From the NCBI RefSeq assembly GCF_000166195.2, contig NZ_CM001403.1, positions 6,218,432-6,282,431 of the forward strand: a DNA stretch of 64,000 nucleotides. Reading direction: 5' to 3'. The notes beneath the pieces are model-generated. The model did not search any database. It worked only from the letters and a program-made list of their open reading frames with translations, and was not told the DNA's origin. This DNA is from Mucilaginibacter paludis DSM 18603 (GTDB lineage Bacteria > Bacteroidota > Bacteroidia > Sphingobacteriales > Sphingobacteriaceae). The first letter of the stretch is position 1; each line of letters begins with the position of its first letter. A program made the position numbers and the translations under genes. Of this stretch, positions 1 to 9,391 are shown one piece after another.

Positions 1-147
1 AAGTTTCCTAAACATAACCTTCAGCGTGCGCGGGCACAGTTTCGGTTGGTTGAAAAGCTGGAAGAGCGTTATGATGAGCTTTATTATATCATCCTGCAGT
101 CGGTTAACGAAAACAAGGCTTTGAACGAGGTTGCAGTAGCTTTATGA
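1..147 (+). CDS. 3' end of an unidentified gene
   Basis: An open frame enters from the left edge and ends at the TGA at 145-147, giving the last 48 residues of a protein. The visible tail is charged and probably helical, with a KLEERYDELYY segment. Its stop overlaps the start of the sulfatase gene in an ATGA arrangement, so the two are probably translationally coupled and in one operon. I do not recognise the family. The start and most of the gene lie outside the window. Confidence 0.6.
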   Translation, partial: KFPKHNLQRARAQFRLVEKLEERYDELYYIILQSVNENKALNEVAVAL

Positions 148-1619
148 AACGCAGAACAACAGCCATTATACTCTTCTTTTTGGCTACGGTATTGGCGGTA
201 GCGTTTACGCATCCCGGCCCCAAGCCCGGTAAAAATGCCCCCGCGGTTCATCCCAATATATTGATCGTTTTGGTTGATCAGTACCGTGGCCAGGCGCTCG
301 GCCTGCAAGGCACAGAGCCGGTTATAACCCCCAATCTGGACGCTCTGGGCAAAAGCGGTTTTGTATCCACGCAAATGGTTGCTAACTACCCGGTTTGCTC
401 GCCCTCGCGGGCCATGCTGATGTCGGGCAAATATCCGCTCAAAAATAAAGTTTATGGCAATGTCAATTCTGATACCGCACCTTTTGGTGTGGAGTTACCT
501 GCCGATATGGTTTGCTGGTCGGATATATTAGAGGCCAATGGCTACTCCAACGGATATATTGGCAAATGGCACCTGGACTCGCCGCAGAAACCTTACATTC
601 CAACCTATAACAACGAGGGCAAAACTGCCTGGAATGAGTGGACCGAACCCGGCCGCAGGCATGGCTTTGACTACTGGTACGCTTATGGCACTTATGATCG
701 TCACCTGCATCCCATGTACTGGGATACCAGGGCCGTAAGGGATAGTTTCCATTACGTAAACGAGTGGGGGCCGCAGCACGAGGCTGATAAGGCCATTGAG
801 TTTATAACTAATCCGGGAAATACTTACCGTGATCAAAGTAAACCCTTTGCCCTGGTGGTATCTATGAATCCGCCGCATTCCGATTATAAAAATGTACCGC
901 AACAGTATGTCAACCTGTATAAAAATGTGCCTCTGGAATCGTTACTTAAAGATCCCGACATTCCGCCGGCTGGTACGCCCATGGGAGAGGAGTATCGCAA
1001 TAATATCAAGTATTACTATACCTGCATAGCCGGGGTTGATGCGCAGGTGGGCCGCATATTAACCTGCCTTAAACAAAGCGGGCTTGATGATCATACCATC
1101 GTGGTGTTTATGGCCGATCATGGCAATTGCCTGGGCAAACACGATGAGATCAGCAAGAACAATATCTACGAAGAATCGTTACGGATCCCCTTCATCATCA
1201 AATGGAAGGGGCATATTAAATCCCGGATGGATAATGCCTTGTTAATGAGCATGCCCGATGTTTACCCCACGCTGCTTGAGCTGGCAGGATTAAAAACCAA
1301 AATACCTGGCGATATTGATGGCAAAAGCCAGGCCCAGTATTTGCTCAACGGGCAAGGTAACGGGGCAACCGGCCAATTTATCCTTGGCGCAATCAATCCG
1401 CCTAACGCTAATTCAGGCTTCAGGGGATGGAGGACACTCAGGTATAAACTGGCTTATGTAAAAAAGAAGGGAACCGTTGAGCCGTATTTGTTCGACCTGA
1501 AGAACGATCCCTTCGAGCTCAAAAATATCTATACCGGTAATGATAGCATTATTAATCAAATGCTGCCTTCGCTTAAAAACTGGTTAGGCCAAACTCATGA
1601 TCCCTTTGAGATCAGGTAG
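144..1619 (+). CDS. sulfatase, secreted
   Basis: Predicted sulfate-ester hydrolase of the alkaline phosphatase superfamily (491 aa), probably acting in the periplasm or at the cell surface on sulfated glycans. An N-terminal hydrophobic segment (about residues 8-22) looks like a signal peptide. The early LIVLVDQYRG stretch supplies the N-terminal metal aspartate. The signature CSPSR contains Cys85, which sulfatases of this class convert to formylglycine. FMADHGNCLGKHD near residue 330 fits the second metal and substrate region. The length is typical. The start ATG overlaps the stop of the preceding gene. The substrate cannot be told from sequence, and no dedicated polysaccharide-utilisation genes follow it here. 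Confidence 0.9.
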   Translation: MKRRTTAIILFFLATVLAVAFTHPGPKPGKNAPAVHPNILIVLVDQYRGQALGLQGTEPVITPNLDALGKSGFVSTQMVANYPVCSPSRAMLMSGKYPLKNKVYGNVNSDTAPFGVELPADMVCWSDILEANGYSNGYIGKWHLDSPQKPYIPTYNNEGKTAWNEWTEPGRRHGFDYWYAYGTYDRHLHPMYWDTRAVRDSFHYVNEWGPQHEADKAIEFITNPGNTYRDQSKPFALVVSMNPPHSDYKNVPQQYVNLYKNVPLESLLKDPDIPPAGTPMGEEYRNNIKYYYTCIAGVDAQVGRILTCLKQSGLDDHTIVVFMADHGNCLGKHDEISKNNIYEESLRIPFIIKWKGHIKSRMDNALLMSMPDVYPTLLELAGLKTKIPGDIDGKSQAQYLLNGQGNGATGQFILGAINPPNANSGFRGWRTLRYKLAYVKKKGTVEPYLFDLKNDPFELKNIYTGNDSIINQMLPSLKNWLGQTHDPFEIR

Positions 1620-1714
1620 TAATGATCATACATGCAGCATATAACTATATTGAAGCGGAGCGCGGCAGACAGGATGATGTTTGCTGCGTTCATTATAGCT
1701 TGGGCTGGTCGATA

Positions 1715-1751
1715 AGGTTTGAGAGCTTTTTCAAACCTCGTCCTTTTTTAT
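1715..1751 (+). terminator. possible rho-independent terminator after the sulfatase
   Basis: AGGTTTGA at 1715-1722 pairs with TCAAACCT at 1731-1738 and is followed two bases later by TCCTTTTTT. It lies about 100 bases past the sulfatase stop. The rest of the 1620-1908 intergenic stretch shows no convincing gene. Confidence 0.45.
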
Positions 1752-1908
1752 TGTCAGGCCGGTTTGTTAACTTGACGCTACCTGGCGCTGGTTATCAGTG
1801 TTAAAGATATCGCATTTCAGCGATGCCGCTGCTTTTACGGTGGAACACTTGTAGCTCCGCTATATTGTTCGGATATTTAACACAATCAATAACAAGGAAG
1901 TCATTCGG

Positions 1909-4900
1909 GTGGATAAGTTAATTAGTGTGCAGGGGAGAGGAGCCAAGGGTAATACCCTAATTTGGCCCGATATGTCGATCTCTAAGCTCACCGAACAGCG
2001 TGTAGCACAGAATATTTCCCCGGGTCTTTATTTTGATCAATACTCCTACCGGTTTATAGTACCCCAATATATCGCTTTAAACGAGGCAACCTTTATTAAC
2101 CAATACCAGTCGGCAGATTCTCCTTTGGTTAGTATCAGCCAGGGCAACAGTGAGTTGCTGGTTTCATGCACCTGTAAAGCCCAATCCGCTAAATTATGTG
2201 AGCACCAGGCTGAAGCATTAACTGCAATTATAAAAAGGGAAGAGTTCCGCATTTTTTTTGATGATACGCTGAGAGAAGAAAAGCTGAAAAAATTTGCAGT
2301 TGATTATGGAATGGAGCATGAGTCTGGTCTTGATCAGTATTTTAAGTTAAGCTATTACAATAAAAAAACCACAATCAGTACCATCTCTTCGGCGCTTACG
2401 CCCATCACCAAAGAAAGTTTAAATCAAATTAAAGCTACTGTTCTTCCGGATGTGGAGCCTATAAGTACTGGCGCCGATATGGATAGCCAGACTTATTGTA
2501 TTGTGCTCAGGCAGCATAAATTTTATAATTACCTTATTATTGAGCTGTACCGGGCAACAGCAACTAAAGATGGGCGCATTAAAAATCCGTTAACTATAGT
2601 ACCGCCACTGGATCAAATCTGGGATACCGAGGATCCGCAGGAAGTGAAATTTTTTACCGGAATCCATAAATTTCAAAGTCACTCCAATCAGCAACGGAAC
2701 GAGTCGGATTTGCTGGCCTTAAGGTCGTTAGTGAAAAATCCTCTCGGTTATAATTTTTACTATCACAATAGTGACGTATCGGAGAATGTTGTGGCCGCTT
2801 CTATTGTACCGGTAAAGGTAGCTATGCTTCCGCGCGATCTCAGTTTGACTATCAATACTAAAGATCAGTTTGTTGAACTGGCCGGAAACCTGCAAATTGA
2901 GGGCGACAATTACGAGGCAAAAGATCTGAGCGTTAAGTTTACCTATTTTGTATTAGCGGGGGGCACACTTTACCTGGCAGATAATCTGCAAATATTAGGT
3001 GTGTTAGATATTTTAAAAAATAAGCCTGATAACCTGCTCATCCATCAATCCAAATATCCTGAATTTAAAACACAGGTTTTAGCCAAATTAGAGGATAGGG
3101 TAGATATTAATTATGCCAACATCAAACCGGCTACGCCTGCGCAATTAGAGCAACAAGGTTTTAATGAGCAGGTAGAAAGGATAATTTATCTTTCGGATTT
3201 CGGTGCCCATGTGATGATTATCCCGGTGATAAGGTATGGGGAGGCCGAAGTGCCCATCCGTACCAAGAGGCAGATTCACGGAATGGATACAAAAGGGGAA
3301 GAGTTTAAGGTTAGCCGCGACAACGCAGCTGAAGATGCTTTCATTGCTCTATTGATCAAACAGCATCCCTACTTTGATGAGCAGTTGGATAACGATCTTC
3401 AATATTTTTATCTTCACAAAAAACGCTTCCTGGAAGAAGACTGGTTTTTGAACACATTTGAGGAGTGGCGGCAGCAGGGCATTACCATATTGGGCTTTAA
3501 CGAGATTGAGGGAAATAAACTCAACCCAAACAAAGTTAAAATTACCATTAAGGTGTTAAGTGGCATCAATTGGTTTAACACGCTGGTGAATGTAAGTTTC
3601 GGCAACAAAAAAGCTCCCCTGAAGCTGGTGCAAAAAGCGATACAAAATAAAAGCAAATATGTACAGCTGGATGATGGCACCTTGGGGATTTTACCTGAAA
3701 ATTGGATAGAAAAATTTACCGGTTATTTTAATTCGGGCGAGATAGCTGATGCGGATACCATTCGTACATCAAAAACTAATTTTCAGGCTATTGAGCAATA
3801 TTACGAACAAGAATTGCTGGATAATGAAGTAACAAACGAGTTAAAACTTTATAAGCAAAAGCTAAGCAGCTTTGAAAATATTAAAGAGGTAGCAGTACCA
3901 GCGGAACTAAACGGTACCTTACGCAGCTACCAAGTACAAGGTTTAAACTGGCTCAACTTTCTGGATGATTTTAATTTTGGCGGTTGCCTTGCCGATGATA
4001 TGGGCCTGGGGAAAACCCTCCAGATCATTGCTTTTATACTTTTGCAAAGGGCTAAGGTATCGCATAATGTAAACTTATTGGTGGTGCCTACATCGTTAAT
4101 TTTTAACTGGCAGGCCGAGGTTGCTAAATTTGCACCTTCCATCAAGATACATACCATTTACGGATCTGACCGGATTAAACATACTTCGGATTTTGGAAAG
4201 TATGAGCTGATATTAACTTCATACGGCACATTGCTGGCGGATATCAACTTCCTGAAGGAGTATTCATTCAATTACATTTTCCTGGATGAGTCGCAGCAAA
4301 TTAAAAATCCGGAGTCGCAACGCTATAAGGCGGTTAGGGTATTAAAATCTCGTAACAAAATCGTCATTACCGGTACGCCTATCGAGAACAATACTTTCGA
4401 TTTGTACGGACAGCTATCCTTTGCCTGTCCGGGCTTGCTGGGTAGTAAACAGTATTTTAAAGAGATATACTCATCGCCCATAGATCAGTTTAAAAACAGC
4501 AAACGCGCCCGCGAACTGCAAAACAAAATTAAACCCTTTATTTTAAGGCGAACAAAGCAGGAGGTGGCTACCGAACTGCCCGACAAAACCGAAATGGTGC
4601 TTTACTGCGAAATGCAATCGCAACAGCGTGCGATATACGATGCCTATGAAAAGGAGTTTAGAGAATACATTTGTGCCACAAGCAATAAAGAGTTGGCTAA
4701 AAGCCCGATAAATGTGCTAAGGGGATTAACCAAGCTCCGGCAGATCTGCGACTCGCCCATGTTGCTTTCCGGCGAAAAGCTTCCGGGTGATGAGTCGGCA
4801 AAAATAGCCACCCTGATGGAAGAGATTACCGGGAAAATGGCGAATCACAAGATCCTTGTTTTCTCGCAATTTGTCTCGATGCTCGATCTGATTAAAAAGG

Positions 4901-5304
4901 AACTTCATCAACGCAACATCAGCTTTGCTTATCTTACAGGTAGTACGCGCAACAGGCAAAAGGTTGTTGAAGATTTTCAGAATAATTCGGCAACACGGGT
5001 TTTTCTGATCAGTTTAAAAGCAGGTGGAACAGGCCTCAATTTAACCGAGGCAGACTATGTGTACCTGGTTGATCCCTGGTGGAACCCGGCGGTAGAAAAT
5101 CAGGCTATTGACAGGTCGCACAGAATAGGTCAAAACAAAAATATTGTAGCGGTGAGGCTTATCTGTCCGGGTACGGTTGAAGAAAAGATGATGAAGGTAC
5201 AATCCTCAAAACGCGAACTGGTAAATGATCTGATCACTACCGACTCATCCTTTATAAACTCGTTATCAAAGGAGCAATTGCTTGATTTGTTGGGTACATT
5301 TTAA
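1909..5304 (+). CDS. SNF2-family DEAD/DEAH helicase with SWIM-like zinc finger
   Basis: Large Swi2/Snf2 ATPase (1131 aa) predicted to translocate on double-stranded DNA and remodel or strip bound proteins. A CxC...CxH cluster (Cys87 to His99) resembles a SWIM zinc finger. A long family-specific middle follows. The ATPase core starts near residue 660: DDMGLGKT (Lys702) is motif I, LDESQQIK (Asp793, Glu794) is motif II, and TGTPIENN is motif III. The C-terminal lobe shows GGTGLNL and the arginine-rich QAIDRSHRIGQ motif VI. The start is a GTG; no ATG lies close upstream in frame. It converges on a histone-like gene. Its biological role in Bacteroidota is not known to me, so the function is by family only. 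Confidence 0.92.
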   Translation: MDKLISVQGRGAKGNTLIWPDMSISKLTEQRVAQNISPGLYFDQYSYRFIVPQYIALNEATFINQYQSADSPLVSISQGNSELLVSCTCKAQSAKLCEHQAEALTAIIKREEFRIFFDDTLREEKLKKFAVDYGMEHESGLDQYFKLSYYNKKTTISTISSALTPITKESLNQIKATVLPDVEPISTGADMDSQTYCIVLRQHKFYNYLIIELYRATATKDGRIKNPLTIVPPLDQIWDTEDPQEVKFFTGIHKFQSHSNQQRNESDLLALRSLVKNPLGYNFYYHNSDVSENVVAASIVPVKVAMLPRDLSLTINTKDQFVELAGNLQIEGDNYEAKDLSVKFTYFVLAGGTLYLADNLQILGVLDILKNKPDNLLIHQSKYPEFKTQVLAKLEDRVDINYANIKPATPAQLEQQGFNEQVERIIYLSDFGAHVMIIPVIRYGEAEVPIRTKRQIHGMDTKGEEFKVSRDNAAEDAFIALLIKQHPYFDEQLDNDLQYFYLHKKRFLEEDWFLNTFEEWRQQGITILGFNEIEGNKLNPNKVKITIKVLSGINWFNTLVNVSFGNKKAPLKLVQKAIQNKSKYVQLDDGTLGILPENWIEKFTGYFNSGEIADADTIRTSKTNFQAIEQYYEQELLDNEVTNELKLYKQKLSSFENIKEVAVPAELNGTLRSYQVQGLNWLNFLDDFNFGGCLADDMGLGKTLQIIAFILLQRAKVSHNVNLLVVPTSLIFNWQAEVAKFAPSIKIHTIYGSDRIKHTSDFGKYELILTSYGTLLADINFLKEYSFNYIFLDESQQIKNPESQRYKAVRVLKSRNKIVITGTPIENNTFDLYGQLSFACPGLLGSKQYFKEIYSSPIDQFKNSKRARELQNKIKPFILRRTKQEVATELPDKTEMVLYCEMQSQQRAIYDAYEKEFREYICATSNKELAKSPINVLRGLTKLRQICDSPMLLSGEKLPGDESAKIATLMEEITGKMANHKILVFSQFVSMLDLIKKELHQRNISFAYLTGSTRNRQKVVEDFQNNSATRVFLISLKAGGTGLNLTEADYVYLVDPWWNPAVENQAIDRSHRIGQNKNIVAVRLICPGTVEEKMMKVQSSKRELVNDLITTDSSFINSLSKEQLLDLLGTF

Positions 5305-5325
5305 CAAAGCAATAGGTTTAATGAA

Positions 5326-5357
5326 AAAGTCCGGTCAATTTTCATCAACCGGACTTT
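5326..5357. terminator. bidirectional terminator between convergent genes
   Basis: AAAGTCCGGT (5326-5335) pairs perfectly with ACCGGACTTT (5348-5357) across a 12-base loop. The stem has A on the left and T on the right, so it could end both the SNF2 gene on + and the histone-like gene on -. Confidence 0.7.
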
Positions 5358-5390
5358 AATGTATAAACAGTTATGTTTAACTATTTATAA

Positions 5391-5564
5391 CTATGCATTT
5401 TTCTTTTCGGTAACTTCCTTACGGATGTCAGTTGCGGCAACTTTTAATTCCTGCATAGCATTTCTTAAACGTGTGCCTGCAGCCTTATTACCTTTTTCAT
5501 AAAAAGCGGTTGCTTCTTTTTCTGCAGAGGCGATTAGTTCCTGCAATGCTTTGAATTTTTCCAT
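5391..5564 (-). CDS. Hc1-like small histone (57 aa)
   Basis: A 57-residue lysine- and alanine-rich protein starting MEKFKALQELI and containing FYEKGNKAAGTRLR. This matches, from memory, the histone H1-like Hc1 family found in most Bacteroidota, thought to bind DNA non-specifically through its basic helices. The start ATG is at 5562-5564. Its 3' end converges on the SNF2 helicase, and the two share a hairpin terminator. Alternating charge suggests an amphipathic helical hairpin. The family match is strong; the cellular role in this group is poorly known. Confidence 0.85.
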   Translation of the reverse strand: MEKFKALQELIASAEKEATAFYEKGNKAAGTRLRNAMQELKVAATDIRKEVTEKKNA

Positions 5565-5931
5565 AATAGCTTAATTAAAAATTGAATAAATTGTTTTAGA
5601 TATTTTTATTAAAGGACGCTAAAATACATGTTTAAGCCAATATATGTACATTTTGTGCCAAATAAAGCTGTTTTTATTTGGTTAGACATGCCTTTCTTAA
5701 AAATGAGCATAAGTTGCAGGTAATGTTGTGTGCAATTATCCACCTGATTTTTAAGCTGATTCGGTATGATCTCAACGCAATGCCGCGTAATTTGGTCAGC
5801 ATCGGTTTCGATGTGAAAATTTAGTTTAAAGCAGTTACGTACGCATTAATAGCTTGTTTTCCGGGTAACCCAACCCATAATTATAAAGCGTTATTGACAT
5901 GCTAATTGATAGAGATGATCTGTACTTCTAA
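5565..5931. other. intergenic, no gene seen
   Basis: AT-rich stretch upstream of the histone-like gene and downstream of the MscS gene. I see no ORF with family features, no RNA gene and no strong hairpin. It must hold the promoter of the histone-like gene. Confidence 0.5.
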
Positions 5932-7092
5932 TTAAATCTCTTTTTCGGCACCTGGTGCTGTCTGCTCAATAAAATTCGGTTTTGCATTGAAGTGCTCAGC
6001 CAGCAAATGACGGTTTTGGGGCAAGCTTTCCGGGTGCTTATCCCTCATGAATTTAATCAGGTTTTCGCGCACATAACAACGGAGATCGAATGCCTGCGAC
6101 GAGTTTTTTGCACTCATCAGTGCCCGTATCTCCATCGTTGATTCTTTGACATCCGTAACCTGTAATACGTTAACACGTTTATCCCACAGGTTTGATTCGT
6201 TGAGCAATCGGGTAAGTTCGCTTCTAAGCTCTTCTACCGGGAAAGTATAATCTACATAAAAAAATGCGGTTCCTAATATTTCTGATGTACTTCGCGTCCA
6301 GTTCTGGAAAGGCTTTTCGATGAAGTAATTAATGGGCAATATCAACCTGCGCTGGTCCCAAATATTTAAAACAACGTAAGTTAAAGTGATTTCTTCAACC
6401 CGCCCCCATTCGCCCTCAACCACCAATACATCGTCAATCCTGATGGGTTGTGTAAAGGCTATCTGGAAACCGGCAAGTAAGTTACCTAAGGATTTTTGAG
6501 CGGCAAAGCCGATAATTATTCCGCTGATACCTACCCCGGTGAGCAAGCCCGCACCTATCTTGCGCACGCTATCAAAACTTAACAAGATAATTGAAAGGGC
6601 GATCAGGATGATCAGCGCAATTGCTATCTTCCTGATAAATTGTAATTGGGTTCTTATTTTACGCTCCCTCAAGTTATCGTCTTTTTTCAGATCGTAATGG
6701 TTATAAACAAAATCCTCTAAAATTTTAATGGAACTAATGAGCAGGTTTGCAAATGATATCACGAGCAGCATTCCAATTATCCTTGTTATTGGTATAAGAT
6801 ATTGGTCGCTCATGTTCATCATTGGCGCCGTAATGGTTAATATAAACAGCGGTACAAAGTGATTTAAAGGTTTACCTAAATGGGTTAATATCGATTTAAA
6901 TAAGGAATAGTCGGATACATTTTTATAATGCCGCAGTAGCGTTGTGATGATAAGCTTTAGAATAAAGCCCATAATAAGGGCTCCAAAAACCACAATTAAG
7001 TTCCATACCCAGTAAGGGAAACGGTTAGACAATTCCGTTAATTGATCCTGCATCTGATATCCGATGTATTTATTTTTTTCTAAAAGCTTCAT
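5932..7092 (-). CDS. MscS-family mechanosensitive ion channel
   Basis: Inner-membrane channel of the MscS superfamily (386 aa) that opens under membrane tension to release solutes on osmotic downshock. Several hydrophobic segments fill the first 200 residues. The pore-lining helix and beta domain are recognisable from GISGIIIGFAAQKSLGNLL through PIRIDDVLVVEGEWGRVEEI, and LPINYFIEKPFQNWTR follows. The size and layout resemble E. coli YbdG more than the minimal MscS. It is divergent from the trehalose synthesis operon 450 bases away, which suggests, as inference, a shared osmotic role. Confidence 0.9.
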   Translation of the reverse strand: MKLLEKNKYIGYQMQDQLTELSNRFPYWVWNLIVVFGALIMGFILKLIITTLLRHYKNVSDYSLFKSILTHLGKPLNHFVPLFILTITAPMMNMSDQYLIPITRIIGMLLVISFANLLISSIKILEDFVYNHYDLKKDDNLRERKIRTQLQFIRKIAIALIILIALSIILLSFDSVRKIGAGLLTGVGISGIIIGFAAQKSLGNLLAGFQIAFTQPIRIDDVLVVEGEWGRVEEITLTYVVLNIWDQRRLILPINYFIEKPFQNWTRSTSEILGTAFFYVDYTFPVEELRSELTRLLNESNLWDKRVNVLQVTDVKESTMEIRALMSAKNSSQAFDLRCYVRENLIKFMRDKHPESLPQNRHLLAEHFNAKPNFIEQTAPGAEKEI

Positions 7093-7540
7093 TACCTGGT
7101 GGGATTTTTATTAGCTAACAATATAGTGTAGCGATGAGGCTATCACCCCCCTTTTTATTTAATACAGTATGTAATCATGATTGTATTTAGAACTACACAT
7201 AAACAAACCTGTTGGCTATTATACGCATATAACAGTATAAGCTAAGCATGGTTTACATTATTATACGATTAAGAATTAGGTTTTTATAAAAAATGTTGTC
7301 TGCAGCGAAATATGGGCATCCGATTTGTGTTGGCAAAGCCAAACGTTATAGATCAAATAAAAATGAGAACAAGGTTAAACCAAATTAATGCTCAGATGAA
7401 TGATTGCGTTACAAGTTTAACCGGTTGCATTCCGGAGTGCTGGGTTGATTGGCGCGCATTTAATCTGATTTTTTAGCAACAATGTATTTGCAAAGCGGGG
7501 TATGGTATTATTTAATTATTAACACATTCGTTTTTTAATC
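7093..7540. other. divergent intergenic region between mscS-like gene and treZ
   Basis: About 450 bases between divergent transcription units; it should contain both promoters. A 37-codon frame at 7363-7476 has no recognisable features. I see no riboswitch or repeat. Confidence 0.5.
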
Positions 7541-9391
7541 ATGAATAAGATAGCAGTTGAAGGTAGATCGGTAGGGGTAACTTATGATGATAACGGCAAC
7601 GCCCATATACTGGTGTGGGTGCCATTGGCTAAAGATAAGGTTGAATTGTTTTTGCCCGGCGATAATGTAACTCTGCCTCTGCAAAAGCAGGATGCAGGCT
7701 ACTGGCATCTTATCACTAATCAGGTTAAGCCGGATGTAATTTATCAGTTTATTTTAGATGGCGATCAAAAATTGGCTGATCCCGCTTCGCTATTCCAACC
7801 GGATGGGGTGCATGGCCTATCGCAAACGTTCAACGTTAATGATTTCGCCTGGACGGATTCCCATTGGAACAACCTGCCTTTAAACAAGTACATATTTTAT
7901 GAATTACATACCGGCACATTTACTCCCGAAGGTACTTTTGAAGGGATTGAAAAAAAACTGGATTACCTGAAGGAGCTGGGTATTACCGCGATAGAAATTA
8001 TGCCGGTGGCCCAGTTTCCCGGCTCGCGCAACTGGGGATACGACGGCGTTTTTCCGTTTGCGGTACAAAATTCGTACGGCGGGCCCGCGGGCTTGCAAAA
8101 ACTGGTTAACGCTTGCCATCAAAAAGGTTTAGCGGTTGTATTGGATGTGGTTTACAACCATATTGGGCCCGAAGGAAATTACCTGGGCGAATTTGGCCCT
8201 TATTTCACCGATAAATATAAAACGCCCTGGGGTGATGCCATCAACTTTGATGACGCCTGGTGCGATGCCGTACGGCAATACTACGTTGAAAATGTATTGA
8301 TGTGGTTTCGCGATTTTCATATCGATGCTTTGCGGATGGATGCCGTACACGCTATTAAAGATATGAGTCCTAAACATGTCCTGGCACAAATGAAGGAGAG
8401 TGTTTATCAGTTGATGGAAGTAACCGGTCGTACGCATCACCTGGTTATAGAGTGCGACCTGAATGATGTTCGTTACATTAACCCTTTAGACGAAGGCGGT
8501 TATGGGATAGATGCCCAGTGGACAGATGAGTTTCACCATGCGCTGCGTGTAACAGCGGGCCAGGAAAAGGATGGGTATTATTCTGATTTTAAGGGTATTG
8601 CCGACCTGGCCACAGCTTATAAAAATGCCTACGTGTACACCGGGCAATACTCGGCGCAACGATTTAAAACCTTTGGTACTGAAGCCAACGAAAATGGCGG
8701 ACAGCAATTTGTGGTATTCTCTCAAAATCACGATCAGGTGGGTAACCGCATGCTCGGCGAACGCACCAGTACGCTGCATAGTTTTGAAATGCAGAAGCTT
8801 TTGGCCGCCGCTGTAATGGTTAGCCCGTATTTGCCCATGCTGTTTATGGGCGAAGAGCTAAGCCAACCCAATCCCTTTTTATACTTTGTAAGCCACGGGG
8901 ACGATACGTTAATTGAAGCTGTTAGAAAAGGCCGTAAAGCAGAATTTGCAGACTTTCATGCCGAAGGCGAAGCTCCTGATCCGCAAGCGGTGGATACATT
9001 TGAAAGATCGAAGTTTGAATGGGAACTGTTTGAACGGGAGCCCCACCAGTCCATGTTACAGTATTATAAGGCGTTAATCCGGCTAAGAAAGCAGAATAAA
9101 GTTTTAAGCTCGCTGAACAGGAAAAATATCAAGGTGTTTTATGATGAGGCTGCTAATACCTTAATGCTGCACCGGTGGCACGATGGTAGCTACCTTATCT
9201 CATTATTGAATTTTTCAGGCCAGCAGCAGTCAGCTGAATTACCGTTCCAAAAAGATACCTGGCAAAAAATATTCGATTCGGCCGACCCTCAGTGGCGCGG
9301 CCCGTCTGCATCCGCCGAATTTGTTGAGGCGGGTTCTTCTGTTCTCCTTCAACCACAATCTATTTTAATTTACCAATATACCTATGCATAA
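7541..9391 (+). CDS. treZ: malto-oligosyltrehalose trehalohydrolase
   Basis: GH13 enzyme (616 aa) that releases trehalose from maltooligosyl-trehalose, the second step of the TreY/TreZ route from glycogen or maltodextrin. An N-terminal CBM48-like domain (about 1-100) precedes the barrel. The expected catalytic residues are present: nucleophile Asp267 in DALRMDAVHAI, acid Glu304 in VIECDLNDVR, and Asp398 in SQNHDQVGNR. The C-terminal beta domain ends near IYQYTYA. It overlaps the downstream treY-malQ gene by 8 bases, which implies an operon with coupled translation. The length is normal for TreZ. Confidence 0.95.
   Translation: MNKIAVEGRSVGVTYDDNGNAHILVWVPLAKDKVELFLPGDNVTLPLQKQDAGYWHLITNQVKPDVIYQFILDGDQKLADPASLFQPDGVHGLSQTFNVNDFAWTDSHWNNLPLNKYIFYELHTGTFTPEGTFEGIEKKLDYLKELGITAIEIMPVAQFPGSRNWGYDGVFPFAVQNSYGGPAGLQKLVNACHQKGLAVVLDVVYNHIGPEGNYLGEFGPYFTDKYKTPWGDAINFDDAWCDAVRQYYVENVLMWFRDFHIDALRMDAVHAIKDMSPKHVLAQMKESVYQLMEVTGRTHHLVIECDLNDVRYINPLDEGGYGIDAQWTDEFHHALRVTAGQEKDGYYSDFKGIADLATAYKNAYVYTGQYSAQRFKTFGTEANENGGQQFVVFSQNHDQVGNRMLGERTSTLHSFEMQKLLAAAVMVSPYLPMLFMGEELSQPNPFLYFVSHGDDTLIEAVRKGRKAEFADFHAEGEAPDPQAVDTFERSKFEWELFEREPHQSMLQYYKALIRLRKQNKVLSSLNRKNIKVFYDEAANTLMLHRWHDGSYLISLLNFSGQQQSAELPFQKDTWQKIFDSADPQWRGPSASAEFVEAGSSVLLQPQSILIYQYTYA

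Noticed and set aside
1622..1804. 60-codon frame after the sulfatase
   Set aside because: No family features, starts 2 bases after the sulfatase stop, and covers a likely terminator hairpin.
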